The notes below the pieces were generated by a model. That model ran no database searches and was not told the DNA's origin. It saw only the letters and a list, made by a program, of their open reading frames with translations. A stretch of 64,000 nucleotides of DNA from Nymphaea colorata. Its lineage: Eukaryota; Streptophyta; Magnoliopsida; Nymphaeales; Nymphaeaceae. The translations under genes were made by a program, and so were the position numbers. Below, in pieces: positions 21,074 to 32,636 of this stretch (positions are counted from its first letter, which is position 1; every line of letters starts with the position of its first letter). Where the stretch lies: positions 8,816,001-8,880,000 of the forward strand of contig NC_045150.1 in assembly GCF_008831285.2 (NCBI RefSeq), written 5' to 3'.

Positions 21074-21433
21074 CTCCTAAGGCTGTAAAACACTTATTTA
21101 GCCAAATATGATTCGATATGCTCAGATTCAGTGACCAAATCAGATCTACCTAATAGCATGGTTGGGACTGTATATCAAGTTTAGCTGATCCCATCCGAGA
21201 CTTGGAGAGAAATACATGCAACCTTGATCTATGTCAATTCTTCCCCGCTGGAAATCAAATATGGACGATTTGGTTAGATCGGAGCTATATTTGAACTTGT
21301 GTAGGCAGTTTCACATGCAGTGGTAGACATGTGTGGGAAGTTGCACATAACAAAATATATATATTTACATAACGGTTGGCCCCAACTATTTTGGGGAGTT
21401 ATTTTTATTTGGTGTCATGAGAACCGTTTAAAT

Positions 21434-22198
21434 CCATAATCTGGATTAGTAATCTGGTCCAGATTTTTTTCCTGAACTCGACTGGTGGAATATGAAATGC
21501 GATATTGGTACCGGATTTCTTTGAATTTGGACAGTTTCAAATCGGTTCTCCACTCACATAATGGTGCGTGATCTGGTGGTGTACCTAACAATCAAGCCAT
21601 CCATTAGCAAAGAAACTTTGGCAGATGTGTAATTCATCAATCATGGCTCCGATATTTCAGACCTTTAGCTCAGTAACTTCCCGCCTTTTCCCTTCCGTCC
21701 CTCCAGAAATTTTTGCTTGCCGTTCTTCTTCCCTTCTCTACTCGCTGTCGCCGTCTTTTCAAGAGCAGATAGGAATCAAAATGTGAGACTGCACATTGTT
21801 CGACCTTTGAGCGCACGTATCTCAGGATATATTGATCCGTCAATTTCATCGTCCAGGCGGACGTTTCGAGCTGGAGGTATGGATTCCGCTTCTGCTTCAC
21901 TCATGAATTTATGAAGTTCTTTGCGGAGTCGAGTTTCCGATTCAGAATCGACTCTGGATCAGATCCTCGAGTCTGCGTTTTGGTTGCTTCCTCTCGAGAA
22001 CGCCCGATCATAGCGGGAATCAATCTGCGGATGTGACGGACCTGTCTGCGTTCTGCTTTTCGTTGTGTTGTTTTCCCGCTGCTCTGCTAGGAACTGTCCA
22101 CCATGTGAAACTCTTTTCGATCGGCTTAATGAGATCTTCGTGGTTCGTTGCTAATGCGAGGAATTATGCTCGTTTTATTTATCTCTATCGGTTAAATA
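21434..22198 (+). promoter_or_regulatory. Duplicated promoter/leader-exon-like block, unit B copy
   Basis: Counterpart of 4,578-5,351. It keeps the CTTCCCGCCTTTTCCCTTCC leader-like stretch and the ATGGATTCCGCTTCTGCTTC start, but that frame stops after 11 codons, and the splice donor of unit A (CAG|GTGTGA) reads GCGGATGTGA here. If unit A holds a working first exon, this copy is probably inactive. Confidence 0.4.
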
Positions 22199-22216
22199 AG
22201 ATCTCAAGATGCTACT

Positions 22217-22467
22217 GCGGCCTTTCACATGGTGAAGGCATAATTACTAGTTTATATGGGCCACCATCTTCTATATTTAATAATTTGCTCTATGTGCTTC
22301 TGAAGCAAGCTTGCTGGTGCTCATCCAAAATGACATGTAAAAGAATCTGATGCGACCTGTTCTGACAACACGAGGCAATTCTTCCTAAATGCAAACGTTG
22401 AAGCTAAACATAAAAGAAAGTTAATCTAGTTATGCCTGGGCTACTAGTCTGTCGGATCGCATGGCCT
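22217..22467. repeat. Shared block of the duplication, unit B copy
   Basis: Counterpart of 9,534-9,815. The last five bases (GGCCT, 22,463-22,467) are the left target duplication of the copia insertion. Confidence 0.65.
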
Positions 22468-22847
22468 TGTTATGGAAAGAGGATAAACACGCTGCATTTT
22501 TATAAGTTGAAAGAAGATAGGAGAGATTAATGCCATCACGAGTTTCTCTATGTGGGATAAGTTGCAACCTCATGTTCTACTCGATAAGAAGCCATCTTGA
22601 AAATCTCTGGATAGCTCAACATTTATCCTTATCCCCTGTCTCTTCCCTGTCTTTATAAAGACTAGAATGTAACACAACAAGGGTAACAGAGCAGTATAAT
22701 GAACTCTTTCCTCGTGGATGTAGGTTGTAATGCCGAACCACGTTATGTGCCTCTTTATCTTTCTAATGCCTTACGTAATGTTGTTTGCCTCTTTATCTCT
22801 CTAATGCCTTATTACTCTGTTTCTATCCCACTCCTTGCTTCTTAACA
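22468..22847 (+). repeat. 5' LTR of the copia element
   Basis: 380 bp, TGTTATGG...TTAACA. A palindromic GTCTTTATAAAGAC contains the TATA box (22,654-22,659). An internal duplication of GCCTCTTTATCTxTCTAATGCC makes it slightly longer than the 3' LTR. Confidence 0.92.
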
Positions 22848-22859
22848 TGGTATCAGAGC
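22848..22859 (+). promoter_or_regulatory. Primer-binding site
   Basis: TGGTATCAGAGC directly follows the LTR and is complementary to the 3' end of plant initiator methionine tRNA, the usual copia primer. Confidence 0.9.
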
Positions 22860-23406
22860 TCAGAGACTATCGTCGTCGATTCCCCAAGCTGTGTACTGCT
22901 TGAAAGATATGAGAAATAGCCGTCGCTCTCGTTCGTCGCCGGAGATCTCTGGGTTTAGAACACCGCTGCACAGTCCTCTGTTAGATAGTTCTTTCAGACC
23001 CACAAGGCTGCACGGTCCCTGAGCAACTGCTGTCACTGCTAGGAGAGCGCTGTCCTCCTTTGTTCTTTTATGCACAGAAGCCAACCGGTGGATGAAACGT
23101 GAAGCCAACCGGTGGATGAAACGTGATTCCCTGGGTGCTGCCCATCTCGTCTCCCTTCTGTGCCTTTTTCTTACACGTTCCTTGTTGTCTTCATCATAGC
23201 CCGTCTGCAACTCAAGACGAAGCTGAGTTGTGTTTTTAGCTCAATCGAGTTGAAGGTTAGGTGTCACTCTGCTGTGGGCGACGCTGTGAAGCTGACAGAA
23301 CCTGAGACGAGGCCAAGCCTCATTGCGTCCTCAAATTCCTTACAGATTTGGTTTTCTGTTTGTTTTCTTGGTGGTGAAGAAGCAAGGCTGATTTGGAAGA
23401 AGTCGG

Positions 23407-24258
23407 TTGTCTGGTAGCATTCTATCTTATTTAAGCGTTTGCAATTCAAAGAATGGGCCATCCCACCAAGGCAATAACACTTTGAAAATTACCTCACAAC
23501 CTCTCACTGTCCCAAACTATTTAAGCTGGGCCAGACTGTTTCTAAGCAGTCATTCAAAGGTCGGATATATCAATGGTGACATAAAGCCACCAGCGAAGAA
23601 TGATCCAAAGTATCGTGAGTGGGAGTGTGAAAATGACATGGTTATGTCATGGCTTAGTAATTCCATGGATTCCTCTGTTGTTAATATTTTTCTTTACGTG
23701 GAGACGGCAATGGATATTTGGGACAACCTGAAAGAATTATTTGGTGAGCAGAACAATCTTGCTCGTGTTTATGAAATTCAAAATGAGATCGCTCAACTTA
23801 CTATGGGAGATAAAGATATTACTCTCTACCTTGGTCATATGTGCAGCCTATATGATGAATTACTTCAGTATCGTCCAGTCACTTCAAATCCGAAAGTATA
23901 TAAAAAAAGATTTGATGAAGACAAGATTTTTAAGGTCCTTGCTGGACTTGGAAGAGAATTTGAGACCCTTTGCAGCCAGGTACTTAAGTCTAGTCCTCTG
24001 CCATCTTTTAATAATGTGTGCCAAATGATACAACGTGATGTGGCTCGAAGGAAAGTTATGAATGTTCCTTCAAAACTCGATGCCATCAAAGAAAATAGTG
24101 ATAAGATGGTATGTTGTACAAAAGGCAACAACAAACAAAGCAACTTCAAACCAAGTGCCGACAGCTCTAATCACCAAAGGAATCAATCTCGTTGGAAATG
24201 CACCCATTGCAAGAAAACAGGGCACACTTGGGAACTTTGTTGGGAGTTGAGTGGATGA
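23407..24258 (+). pseudogene. copia gag, with nucleocapsid zinc knuckle
   Basis: 283 open codons. The front part (LTVPNYLSWARLFLSSH, then EWECENDMVMSWLSNSMD) is the UBN2-type copia Gag. Near the end CTHCKKTGHTWELC is a CX2CX4HX4C zinc knuckle for RNA binding. A TGA at 24,256-24,258 interrupts a frame that otherwise runs on in phase into the protease part, so it is a mutation rather than a natural Gag end. Confidence 0.85.
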
Positions 24259-25402
24259 CTGAACAGAGAAAAATCTTCAAGGCCACCAGATTTTGCGAAC
24301 TTTGTGACTAAAGATCATCTTGAGAAATTTTTTCAGAAATTCACAAAGACTACCAACCTCATTACGTCTCAACCTGTTGGGAACTCGAGTGAAGGTACGA
24401 ACTTTGCTTTAATGACAATTTCCAAAAGTTTACCCTGGGTGATTGATGCTGGAGCTACTGATCATGTAACTGGTGACCCAACAAACTTAGGTGAGATAGA
24501 CAAAGAACAAAAACAACTTATCTTTATTGTTGATGGGAGTCCGATTAGTGTTGATGGCATTGGCAAAACGAGTTTTTTTTTACAAAAGAATTAAGTCTAC
24601 TGTCTTATATGTTCCCAAAATAAGTACCAGCTTGATATTTGTTAGCAAATTAACCAAATCTCATGATTGCTTGGTTATTTTCTCATCAAAGGAGGTGATT
24701 TTTCAGGAACAGGGCACAAAGAAAGTGATTGGTAGAGGTCGAGAACATGGTGGTCTCTATGTCAAGGATTCATGCTATGTTAGTCTTCTTACTAGCAATA
24801 AAAAATTGAACGAGTCTGACTACAAAAAATGGCACGCCTGTCTTGGACACATATCAGATAGCAGTTTGCAATGGCTTGTTCCCAACCTCGTCACAGAATA
24901 TTGGGCTTGTGATGCTTCTGAATTCGCAAAATTTACAAGGTTACCATTTCACACTTCTAGTGAAAGGTCTTTCAATTTTTTTGATCTTGTTTTCTCTGAT
25001 ATTTGGGGACCTGCTCCTAAGGATTCTTATTTAGGATTCAAGTACTATGTTTCCTTTATTGATAATAAATCTAGAATGACATGGATATATTTTCTTCAAA
25101 ATAAAAGTGAGGTGCCTAAGGTATTTGAAGAATATTATAGCATGATTTTAACTCAGTACGGCATTAAAATTAAAAAACTCTGGTCTGACAATGATGTAGA
25201 GTATGTCAATGACACTCTAAAGTCATTCTTGACAAAGAAAGACATTGAACCTCAATACACCTGCTTAGGGACGCCTCAGCAAAATGGCATCGCTGAAAGG
25301 AAAAACCATCAATTGCTTAATATTGTTCGTGCTCTTATGATGCATATGAATGTCCCTACTCATTTCTGGACAGATGTTATTGCCACTGATGGTTTTAAAT
25401 GA
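24259..25402 (+). pseudogene. copia protease and integrase region
   Basis: After the TGA the same frame continues to the aspartic protease site WVIDAGATDHVTG, where the usual D-S/T-G is D-A-G. A T-run at about 24,571-24,580 shifts the frame. The next frame carries the GAG-pre-integrase motif (KKWHACLGHI) and the integrase core: D in SDIWGPAP, D in LWSDNDVEY and E in GIAERKNHQL, so all three acidic catalytic residues are present. It stops at 25,402 after MNVPTHFWTDVIATDG. Confidence 0.85.
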
Positions 25403-25890
25403 AGTTCGGCAGATTAAACCATGTTCACTCGTATTCATGAATCTAAAATTATTATCTTATTGGTCTATGTTGATGACATTATATCACTCGTATTCATGAT
25501 GGCATATTTATGCTTCGTGTGAAGACATTTCTTAACAAACAGTTTGAGATCAAGGATCTAGGAGTCTTACGGTACTTCTTAGGGATTGAAGTTGCACATT
25601 CAGATAAAGGTATTTTCATATGTCAGAGAAAATATATTCTGGATCTACTTAAGAAAACATGTAACATTGAAGCAAAAGCTGTCGACACACCTCTTGAAAT
25701 AAATTGCAAATTGAAAACTAATGAGGGTGACCTTATCGAAAATGTCCAAAGCTTTCAAAAGCTTGTTGGGAAACTCATTTATCTTACTGTCACCAGAACA
25801 GATATCATGTATGTTGTCAGTGTTATAAGCCAATTCATGCACAAGCCCAGGTTTTCACATGTCGAAGCAACTCATAGAATCCTTTGATAT
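25403..25890 (+). pseudogene. copia reverse transcriptase, N-terminal part deleted
   Basis: The integrase jumps almost directly to LLVYVDDII, the RT active-site YVDD (about 25,463-25,480), so the RT fingers and much of the palm are lost. A 16-base duplication (TCACTCGTATTCATGA) brackets the YVDD segment. The rest (KQFEIKDLGVLRYFLGIEVA, then CQRKYILDLLKKT) is intact to HRIL, followed by TGA. Confidence 0.85.
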
Positions 25891-26061
25891 CTTAAAGGAA
25901 CTCCCGGGAAAGGAGTTTTAATGAAGCGAGGCCAGACATTAGATGTTGTTGGATATTGTGATGTTGATTGGGCAGGCGACCCAAATGATAGGAGATTAAC
26001 TTTTGGATACTGCACCATTGTTGGAGGTAATCTCGTCACATGGAAGAGTAAAAAATAGTCT

Positions 26062-26424
26062 GTGGTTGCCAAGTCAAGCGTCGAAGCTGAATACAGAGCC
26101 ATGGCAGCATGCACATGTGAATTGATATGGATTAAAGCCTTACTAAAGGATATGAATGTTGAAATTAGTGGACCCATGAACTTAATGTGCGACAACATGG
26201 CTGCTATCTACATTGGTGTTAATCTGGTGTTTAATGAACGAACCAAGCATATAGAAGTTGATTGTCATTTCATAAGGGAGAAGATCCAAGATAACACCAT
26301 TCAAACACTTCATGTCAAAAGTGACAAACAACTAGCCGACATATTTACCAAAAGTTTGGCAAAGGAAAAACATCAAACTATAATTCACAAGTTGGGACAG
26401 ATAGATATTTGTGCACCAACTTGA
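26062..26424 (+). pseudogene. copia RNase H end
   Basis: SSVEAEYRAMA, then CDNMAAIYI, then DIFTKSLAKEKH are the typical end of copia pol. The preceding TAG at 26,056-26,058 replaces the usual Gln of KKQSVVAKSS. The frame ends just before the purine-rich tract. Confidence 0.85.
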
Positions 26425-26433
26425 GGGGTAGAT

Positions 26434-26806
26434 TGTTATGGAAAGAGGATAAACACACTGAATTTTTATGAGTTGAAAGAAGATAGGAGAGATTAATGCC
26501 ATCACAAGTTTCTCTCAATGGGATAAGTTGCCACCTCATGTTCTAAATGATTCTCTCGACAAAAAGCCATCTCGAGAATCTCTCGATGGCTCAACATTTA
26601 TCCTTATCCCTTGTCTCTTCCCTCTCTTCCCTGTCTTTATAAAGACGTGAATGTAACACAGCAAGGGTAACAGAGCAGTATAATGAAGTCTTTTCCTCTT
26701 TCCTCGTGGATGTAGGTCGTAATGCCGAACCACGTAATGTCGTGTGCCTCTTTATCTCTCTAATGCCTCATTACTCTGTTTTTATCCCACTCCGTGCTTC
26801 TTAACA
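26434..26806 (+). repeat. 3' LTR of the copia element
   Basis: 373 bp, TGTTATGG...TTAACA, followed by the second GGCCT. TATA box at 26,638-26,643. It differs from the 5' LTR by scattered substitutions and several short indels. Confidence 0.92.
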
Positions 26807-26811
26807 GGCCT

Positions 26812-27479
26812 CATCTCTTGCATTAATTTATTGCTGTCATTTTCTTGTCAATTAACTTTGTTGGATATAAGGGTGCTGCCATTTCCTTGTCAATTAACTT
26901 CGTTGGATCTAAGGGTGCATTTGATAGCCGTGGATTTATAACCACAGATTTTGAATCCTCAAAAGAGGGTCTGATCTATTGATCTATTGTGCAGACTTGT
27001 GATCTCTGGTGGAACTCCCCTCTCACACGGACAGACTTGTGATCTGCGGTCGACTCTTGCTGTTTTTCCCTTTTTCAGACTTGACAAAGAAGACCCTCCA
27101 GCCATGGCCGATTCTCAAATCTAAGACAAATAGAGAGAGGCGACCACCTCCAATAGTGGCTAATACCCTCCGCCATGGTCCCATAGAGAAAATCCGACCG
27201 AGGGTTTCCTTAGTTTGAGAGAGACAGACCACTGCCATGGTCGAGAAAGAGAATGATCACCTCTGACAGTGGTTGAGACCCTCCGCCATGGCCATGGCAA
27301 AGGGTCTCATAGAGAAAACCCTCAGTCATGGCCGAGGGTTTCCTTAGTCGGTCATGGCTGAGGGTTTCCTTAGTCAAAGAGAGAGAGAGAGAAAAAAAGG
27401 TGACCACCTCCGACGGTGGCTAGTGGAGGGTGTTTTGTGTCTACAAAAGAGAGAGAGAGAGAGAGAGAGAGCAACCTCA
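26812..27479. repeat. Short direct repeats and imperfect ~115-bp repeats with GA tract
   Basis: CTTGTCAATTAACTTxGTTGGATxTAAGGGTGC occurs twice (26,845-26,879 and 26,887-26,915). From 27,130 to 27,430 three imperfect repeats share GACCACCTCC.A.AGTGGCT, CCCTCCGCCATGG and GAGGGTTTCCTTAGT. A (GA)12 tract ends the stretch at 27,448-27,471. It adjoins the 3' end of the LINE. No gene is visible. Confidence 0.6.
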
Positions 27480-27639
27480 TATGACCAATCTAGATACCGG
27501 CCAGCCCGTCAATCAACATCACTTTGACGAAGGAGACGAGAACCGATAAAATGGAAGTATATAACAAAATTTGAGAACAAAGTCCTCTAACTACAAGAAC
27601 AAGCAACTAAAACAAAATAGAAAAACAAAATATACAAGT

Positions 27640-27870
27640 TAGCAGCACAATAGAACAAAATAAGAGCGGTGGAGAGAGAATTGACAAGCGAAGCGGCATA
27701 GTCACCCAGCAGCAGACGAATGACAGTGTCATAGCCGAATAGCAAAGTGAACATCCCATGTACAAGGCGTGCTACAGACTCCGACGAAGATAATGTGTCC
27801 TTAAAGACCCTGTTGTTGCGCTCCTCCCAAACGCACCACCAAGACTAAATGAGCCACAACCTCCAAACAC
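27640..27870 (-). pseudogene. LINE ORF2 C-terminal zf-RVT-like tail
   Basis: Minus-strand frame reads SWWCVWEERNNRVFKDTLSS, then GMFTLLFGYD, the WW-x-WEERNNRxF signature found after the reverse transcriptase of plant LINEs. Confidence 0.75.
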
Positions 27871-28044
27871 AACTCCAGGGGAAAGACAGGTAGAGGGAAG
27901 GATAAAAGTGGGAAAAAAGGCGAATTGATGGTGGGTCTGGAATGATACTAACAAAGGAAGGTCATGCTTTAGTAAGGGTGATATGACATGAAATGGAAAG
28001 CAACTTTTACTGCCAATAATGGAGGCAATCCAACAGCTTCTGAT

Positions 28045-29337
28045 CTATTTCATCCCAAAAGAAGGCGGCAGGAGGCGACAGCGTATTTGAAAACCCAAGT
28101 AGTCCATAGGCAAGGCAATAGCCTTACACTCAAAACACACTTTCGCAAGAAGCACCGTGGTTGGATCTGCATGAAAAAGAGAAAGATGACACTTGAATGA
28201 ATTAAAAGAAAGACCTGAGATGGGCTCAAAAACCGGAATGATGAGCCAAGTTCTCACATTCTGTTGACGAGAAGCAGTGTTAAACAAGAGAAAGTCATCA
28301 GCATATTGGAGGGTGGAGAAGACTTGCAAGTGGGAGAGAGAATGCAGAGTGATGAAGCCAACGACCATAGCGTGACGAAGTAAAACAGAAAAACACTCGG
28401 CAACAAGGTTGAAAAGTAATGGAAATAGTGAACAACCCTGTCGGAGGCCGTGACCGATATGGAAGAATTCGCCACACATCCTATTGAAGGTGACCGCCAG
28501 CTGGGCCCCAGTGACAAGCGAGAGGATCTATTGCTGAAACGACAGACCAAAAGCAAGGCGGGTAAGGAGGTCAGATAGGACCTCCCAACTAACCAAATCA
28601 AAGGCCTTGAAAATGTCCAACTTAAGGATGAAGGAGGGAAGACGTAAACTGTAAAGGGAATAAACTACCTCGTTGGCTATGACAACAGCGTCATGCAAAC
28701 GTCGACTCTTGATGAATGCAACCTGAAAGGGATTAATGATAGAAGGCAAAACATGTGCCAGCCATATAGAAAGCAACTTAGCGATAATCTTGTAGGGAGT
28801 GCCTAAGATAGAGATCAGACGAAAGTGACTAACGTCCATAGGGTTAGGACGCTTAGGAACCAAGACACATGTGACTTAAATAAATTCCTTAAGAAAGATA
28901 GAGTTTGAGGTAAATTCGGCACAAAACTCGAGCACATCAACGCTACAAGCCTCCCAGAATGTGCGAAAAAACTCAATAGGGAAACAATCAATGTCGAACG
29001 CTTTACCAGAGCCGAGGGCCCAAACAACATCCTTGATTTCTTGGTGCAGGAAGGGTTGTTCAAGAGTGATCACGCAAGAGACAGAGAGGTGAATGTTTGG
29101 CAGCGGGGCACGAAAGTGAAGAGGTTTAAAGTAGAAATCACGGAAATAAGTGGTCAAAGCCAGAAGGATGTCATCACCAAGAAATTCTCTATGCCCAATA
29201 ACCATGGACTGGAGCAATGTCTGACGGCGTCTCTGAGAGGCAGCCAAGTGAAAAAAATGAGAATTTTGGTCATCATGTGAAAGCCAACCCAACTTAGAAC
29301 ATTGCTGCCAATAATCTGCCACTCCTGAGTAAGACAC
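28045..29337 (-). pseudogene. LINE ORF2 reverse transcriptase
   Basis: Three same-strand open pieces make one RT_nLTR domain. 29,337-28,876 holds the domain entry (ALGSGKAFDIDCFPIEFFR, degraded from the usual GKAPGPDGF). 28,863-28,528 has LDIFKAFDLVSW, with the first catalytic Asp. 28,479-28,045 has GLRQGCSLFPLLFNLVAE and the active-site YADD in LQYADDFLLF. In-frame stops near 28,874 and 28,528 separate them. Confidence 0.88.
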
Positions 29338-29537
29338 TGGAGAAAAAGGAGACGAGAAGACTGATCCGCAGATAAATTGTCAGATGATTGGAGGAACAGA
29401 ATCTCCTCATCCCAAACGATCACCTCATAAAACTTATCGTTCCAAAAAATACGCTTCCAGACAATAACCTTCCTTCTGATGCAATGCAGCTTACGCGAGA
29501 GCCTAAAAGTAGCCCACCTACCATTGATGGTGCGAGC

Positions 29538-30220
29538 CTACCACCTAGGGATGGCATCAACAAAGGACTCATCCCAAAGCCACCAAAACCTTAAAGTGGA
29601 ACCGGGTGCGCCGGTACCAGCCCTACCCCGAAGAAGTGAAAGCAGCAGTTGAGCATGATCAGACAAATGTCTCGGTCCTAAGACCAAGGAAGATGAGGGA
29701 ATAGCATAAAACAACTCTGGCGAGAGGAAAACACGGTCCAACCTCTGGAGAATGAAAGGGTTTCTATTGTTGGACCAAGTAAACTTTTCATTATTCAAAG
29801 GCATGTCGAAAAGGCCGAACCCATCAACGAACGAGCGAAAAACTGACATAGACGGACCAGAAGTGATAGGAGAGGAGGAGTCACGAGGACTAAGGAGACA
29901 GTTGAAATCATCTACTAAAAGCCACGGTGAAGAAGCAAGCTCACGAGCATAACGAAGCTCATCCCACAGCTGGTCACGCAAGACCCTTACGCAAGGGCCA
30001 TAAACCGCAGTAACTAAGACTGGGTCGTTGAGCCAGAGACCATTGAGGACGGCCGAAATAGAGAATTTACCAACATACAGAACAACCCCGCAAGGGGCGG
30101 AGACCAAGCCAGTAGAATGCCACCAGCAACACTATTAGCTGGAAGGTACCCAAAGGAAGGCTGACGCAACAAGGTATGAATGCAGGCATGAGATACAACA
30201 GATAGTTTGGTTTCTACCAC
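29538..30220 (-). pseudogene. LINE ORF2 endonuclease
   Basis: EEP/APE-type endonuclease: VVETKLSVVS at the front, then after one frameshift near 30,110 the piece VSAPCGVVLYVG, WLLVDDFNCLLSPRD (usual GDFN here DDFN), FTWSNNRNPFILQRLDRVF and LSDHAQLLLSL with the catalytic SDH. In active LINEs it nicks target DNA to prime reverse transcription. Confidence 0.85.
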
Positions 30221-30269
30221 GATAAGTAAGGAAGACCCATCCTAACGGACCCAAGAAGAGATGTATCTA

Positions 30270-31440
30270 TGCTGATAACGGGCACTCAGGCCATGCACAT
30301 TCCAACAAGCAACCCTCATGGGGAAACCTTATGAAGTAACGCATGTCTAGCCATCCTAGCAGCACTGGGAGGGAGGATGGAGGCCGCGGAAGCCCTGATC
30401 CTACGCAATTCCCACCGCAACCTGGCAAGGCTGGAGTGGGAGGCCGGCGAAACAGTGGCAACAAAAGATGAACGCAAAAAATCAAGTTGTTCAAGTGAAA
30501 GCGAGACCCTAAGAGAGGCAAGCGCATCTAAAAGTGAAATGCTCAATTCAGCATGTAACAAAAGAGAAACAAGTGGCAACCTATCAGGCGAGAGATGACA
30601 AACAGAAGGTCTGGTGGTGGGACTAGGCAACCGAGAAGAAGAGGGAGGGGAGGACGGGGAAACAGGGGTGGGTGCATAATGAAAACAGAGAGGAGGGAAA
30701 ACAATGCCAACAAAAGGGATGTGGGGGGGCAGGGCTAGCGGGGGGAAGTGGCAAGCAGGTGGGAGTGTAAGGACAGTCGCGACTGAGTTTAGGGAGCAAT
30801 GCATGCAGGGCAGGCAAGAAGGAGGCAATACTACCGCCGATAGAAACAAAAGACAACCAGAGTAGGTGGGCGAAGGAGGTGGTTTTGGTAGGCAGAGGGG
30901 GCAAAGGGGGCCCCGTTACATGGGTAAAAAGCAAGGAAAAGGCAGAGGAGGGAGACGAGTTGACTGGGGGTGAAGCATGGACAGAGGCCAAAACAACCGA
31001 AGCCGCAGACGAGAAAAAGTGAACAACAACAACAGCCCCTAGGGTGCAACCTCAAGACGATGGGAGCATGGGGACACACAAAAAGGCAGCAAGTGGGACC
31101 ACCAGTGCATAAGGTGGCACAACGTCCAACGGGCAGGCAACCGACAATGAAGGCGCCAAAGACCGGATGGCACCAAGAGCAAACAGAGCGGCTAGCAGCA
31201 ACGGGTTAGGGCATTTGGAGGTGGACGAGCGTGAACCCCCAGCTCGCAAAGAAGAAAAAAAAAAGGAGCAAGCAGGGTACCTCAGGGGAGCACGACGTAG
31301 TGCAGGCAGGGCACCATCGAGGAGGCAAGGACGGCTCCAGCGGTGAGGGAAGCAAGGGCCGGAGCTGCGATGGCGGGAGCTTGGCATGCAAGGAGAAATG
31401 GTGTATCTATCCACGTAGGCTGAAGACCCACGGAACCTCA
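30270..31440 (-). pseudogene. LINE ORF1-like region
   Basis: Several overlapping minus-strand frames rich in Pro, Ser, Leu and Cys lie upstream of the endonuclease, where ORF1 belongs. No CCHC knuckle or RNA-recognition fold could be read, so the assignment rests on position. Confidence 0.45.
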
Positions 31441-31489
31441 AACGTGTATAGTAAGCTTTTCAGAAAAAGGGATTTCTCTCATCGTCTCT

Positions 31490-32636
31490 CTTGTAGTGTT
31501 AAAATATTACTTTTGTAATGGAGTTGGAATGATATTTATTCAATCTATGTCACGCCCCATGTTCTATAGATACGGATCATTCAACGTCCCATAATGTCAC
31601 TTTGTGGATTCTGAACCACAAGAAAACTTTATCTTGGTGTATATCCTCTTTACCTATAATAGGTGCATTTGTTTCCTTCTGCCACTTTAGGTGTGATAGT
31701 TTGTTTCGCGAGGCATGACTAAATAATTTCAAACCACGCTCTGTACCTTACGTTTGTACTTCCAAGTTACACGCTAATTGTGCTTCTTCGAAAGTGATAC
31801 AAACAGAATCTTGACATGGGCCTCGTTTTCTAAGAAATGAAAAAGTTCTTTAGCCTTTTCTTAGCTAGACCGTCATTGCTTGAAGTGATATAGCTGCACG
31901 AATAAAACCTCCGATGTCCATTTGCAGTTACAGAGCGTGCGTAGGACGAGTTACTTGTATTGCTATTACTGATTGACGAGGAGGCAAGAAAAGACCGATC
32001 TGGCGCAGGCAGTCAACGTATATTGGAGAAGATATGCAGGTTAGCCTTTTTATCGTTTTCTATCAGCAACTTGACTTTCAAGTGTTCATCTTCATGTTGG
32101 CAAATCTACTTGATGAAACTGCTATTTGGTCGGTTGGAAAGTGAGGCTTGCACACGTCTTGCGGTTAAACATCTATTTATTAAATCCTCCAATTAGAAGC
32201 TTCACTTCTTTCGCCCTTCATATTGGAGACGCCTCTTCTGGGGTTACGTTCTGGAGCTAAAGTTTTATTTAGGAAGGGTATCCTCCAATTAGAAGCTTAC
32301 TTCTTTAGCCCTTCACATTGAGGGACACTTCCTCCAAGGCTATATGTTCTGGATCCTAAGGTTTTGTGCAGGAAGTGCGATAACTTTTTTGTTTACGGTG
32401 ACATAATATAGTGCCAGTTTATACTATCAATAGTTAATTATATGATCAGAAGCATGAACTGAATGGATACTATTCGCTTAAAGCCTAAGCATCAATAACC
32501 ACGGCAATGCTGCCTCTTATTTCATTAGCCAGCTTCATCAAGTCCTCCGATTCAGGTATTTTGATATTTCCTAAAGCAAACAGCAAAAACAAAAAATATT
32601 GCAAAAATTTTTTGAACGCCACCCCCCCACAATCCA
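31490..32636. repeat. Shared flank, unit B copy, with an inverted copia fragment
   Basis: TGTTAAAATATTACTTTTG at 31,498 matches unit A at 10,550. About 130 bp at 31,552-31,683 are the reverse complement of 10,955-11,086 in unit A (for example CCTATAATAGGTGCATTTGT against ACAAATGCACCTATTATAGG). From 31,695 the block runs parallel to 12,118 onward. A short tandem repeat of TCCAATTAGAAGCTT.ACTTCTTT.GCCCTTCA lies at 32,188-32,320. No gene is visible. Confidence 0.6.

Larger units (their letters stand above)
22468..26806 (+). mobile_element. Ty1/copia LTR retrotransposon, near complete but defective
   Basis: The element is 4.3 kb, flanked by a perfect 5-bp target duplication GGCCT (22,463-22,467 and 26,807-26,811). 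It has two LTRs (22,468-22,847 and 26,434-26,806), a primer-binding site TGGTATCAGAGC (22,848-22,859, initiator-Met tRNA type) and a purine-rich tract TTGAGGGGTAGA just before the 3' LTR. The gene order gag, protease, integrase, RT, RNase H identifies copia. Part of RT is deleted and several stops are present, so it cannot move by itself. The two LTRs differ at many positions and by small indels, so the insertion is not recent. It sits in unit B only, hence after the duplication. Confidence 0.93.
27480..31450 (-). mobile_element. L1-type LINE, about 4 kb, nearly full-length, inactive
   Basis: Minus strand carries, in order, a proline/serine-rich ORF1-like region (about 31,440-30,270), an APE-type endonuclease (about 30,220-29,540), a reverse transcriptase (about 29,340-28,050) and a zinc-binding tail (about 27,870-27,640), the order of plant L1 elements. 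Only a few stops and shifts interrupt ORF2. The exact ends are uncertain: the 3' side stops near the GA tract at 27,471 and the 5' side near 31,450-31,490, where unit A homology resumes. Found only in unit B. Confidence 0.85.
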
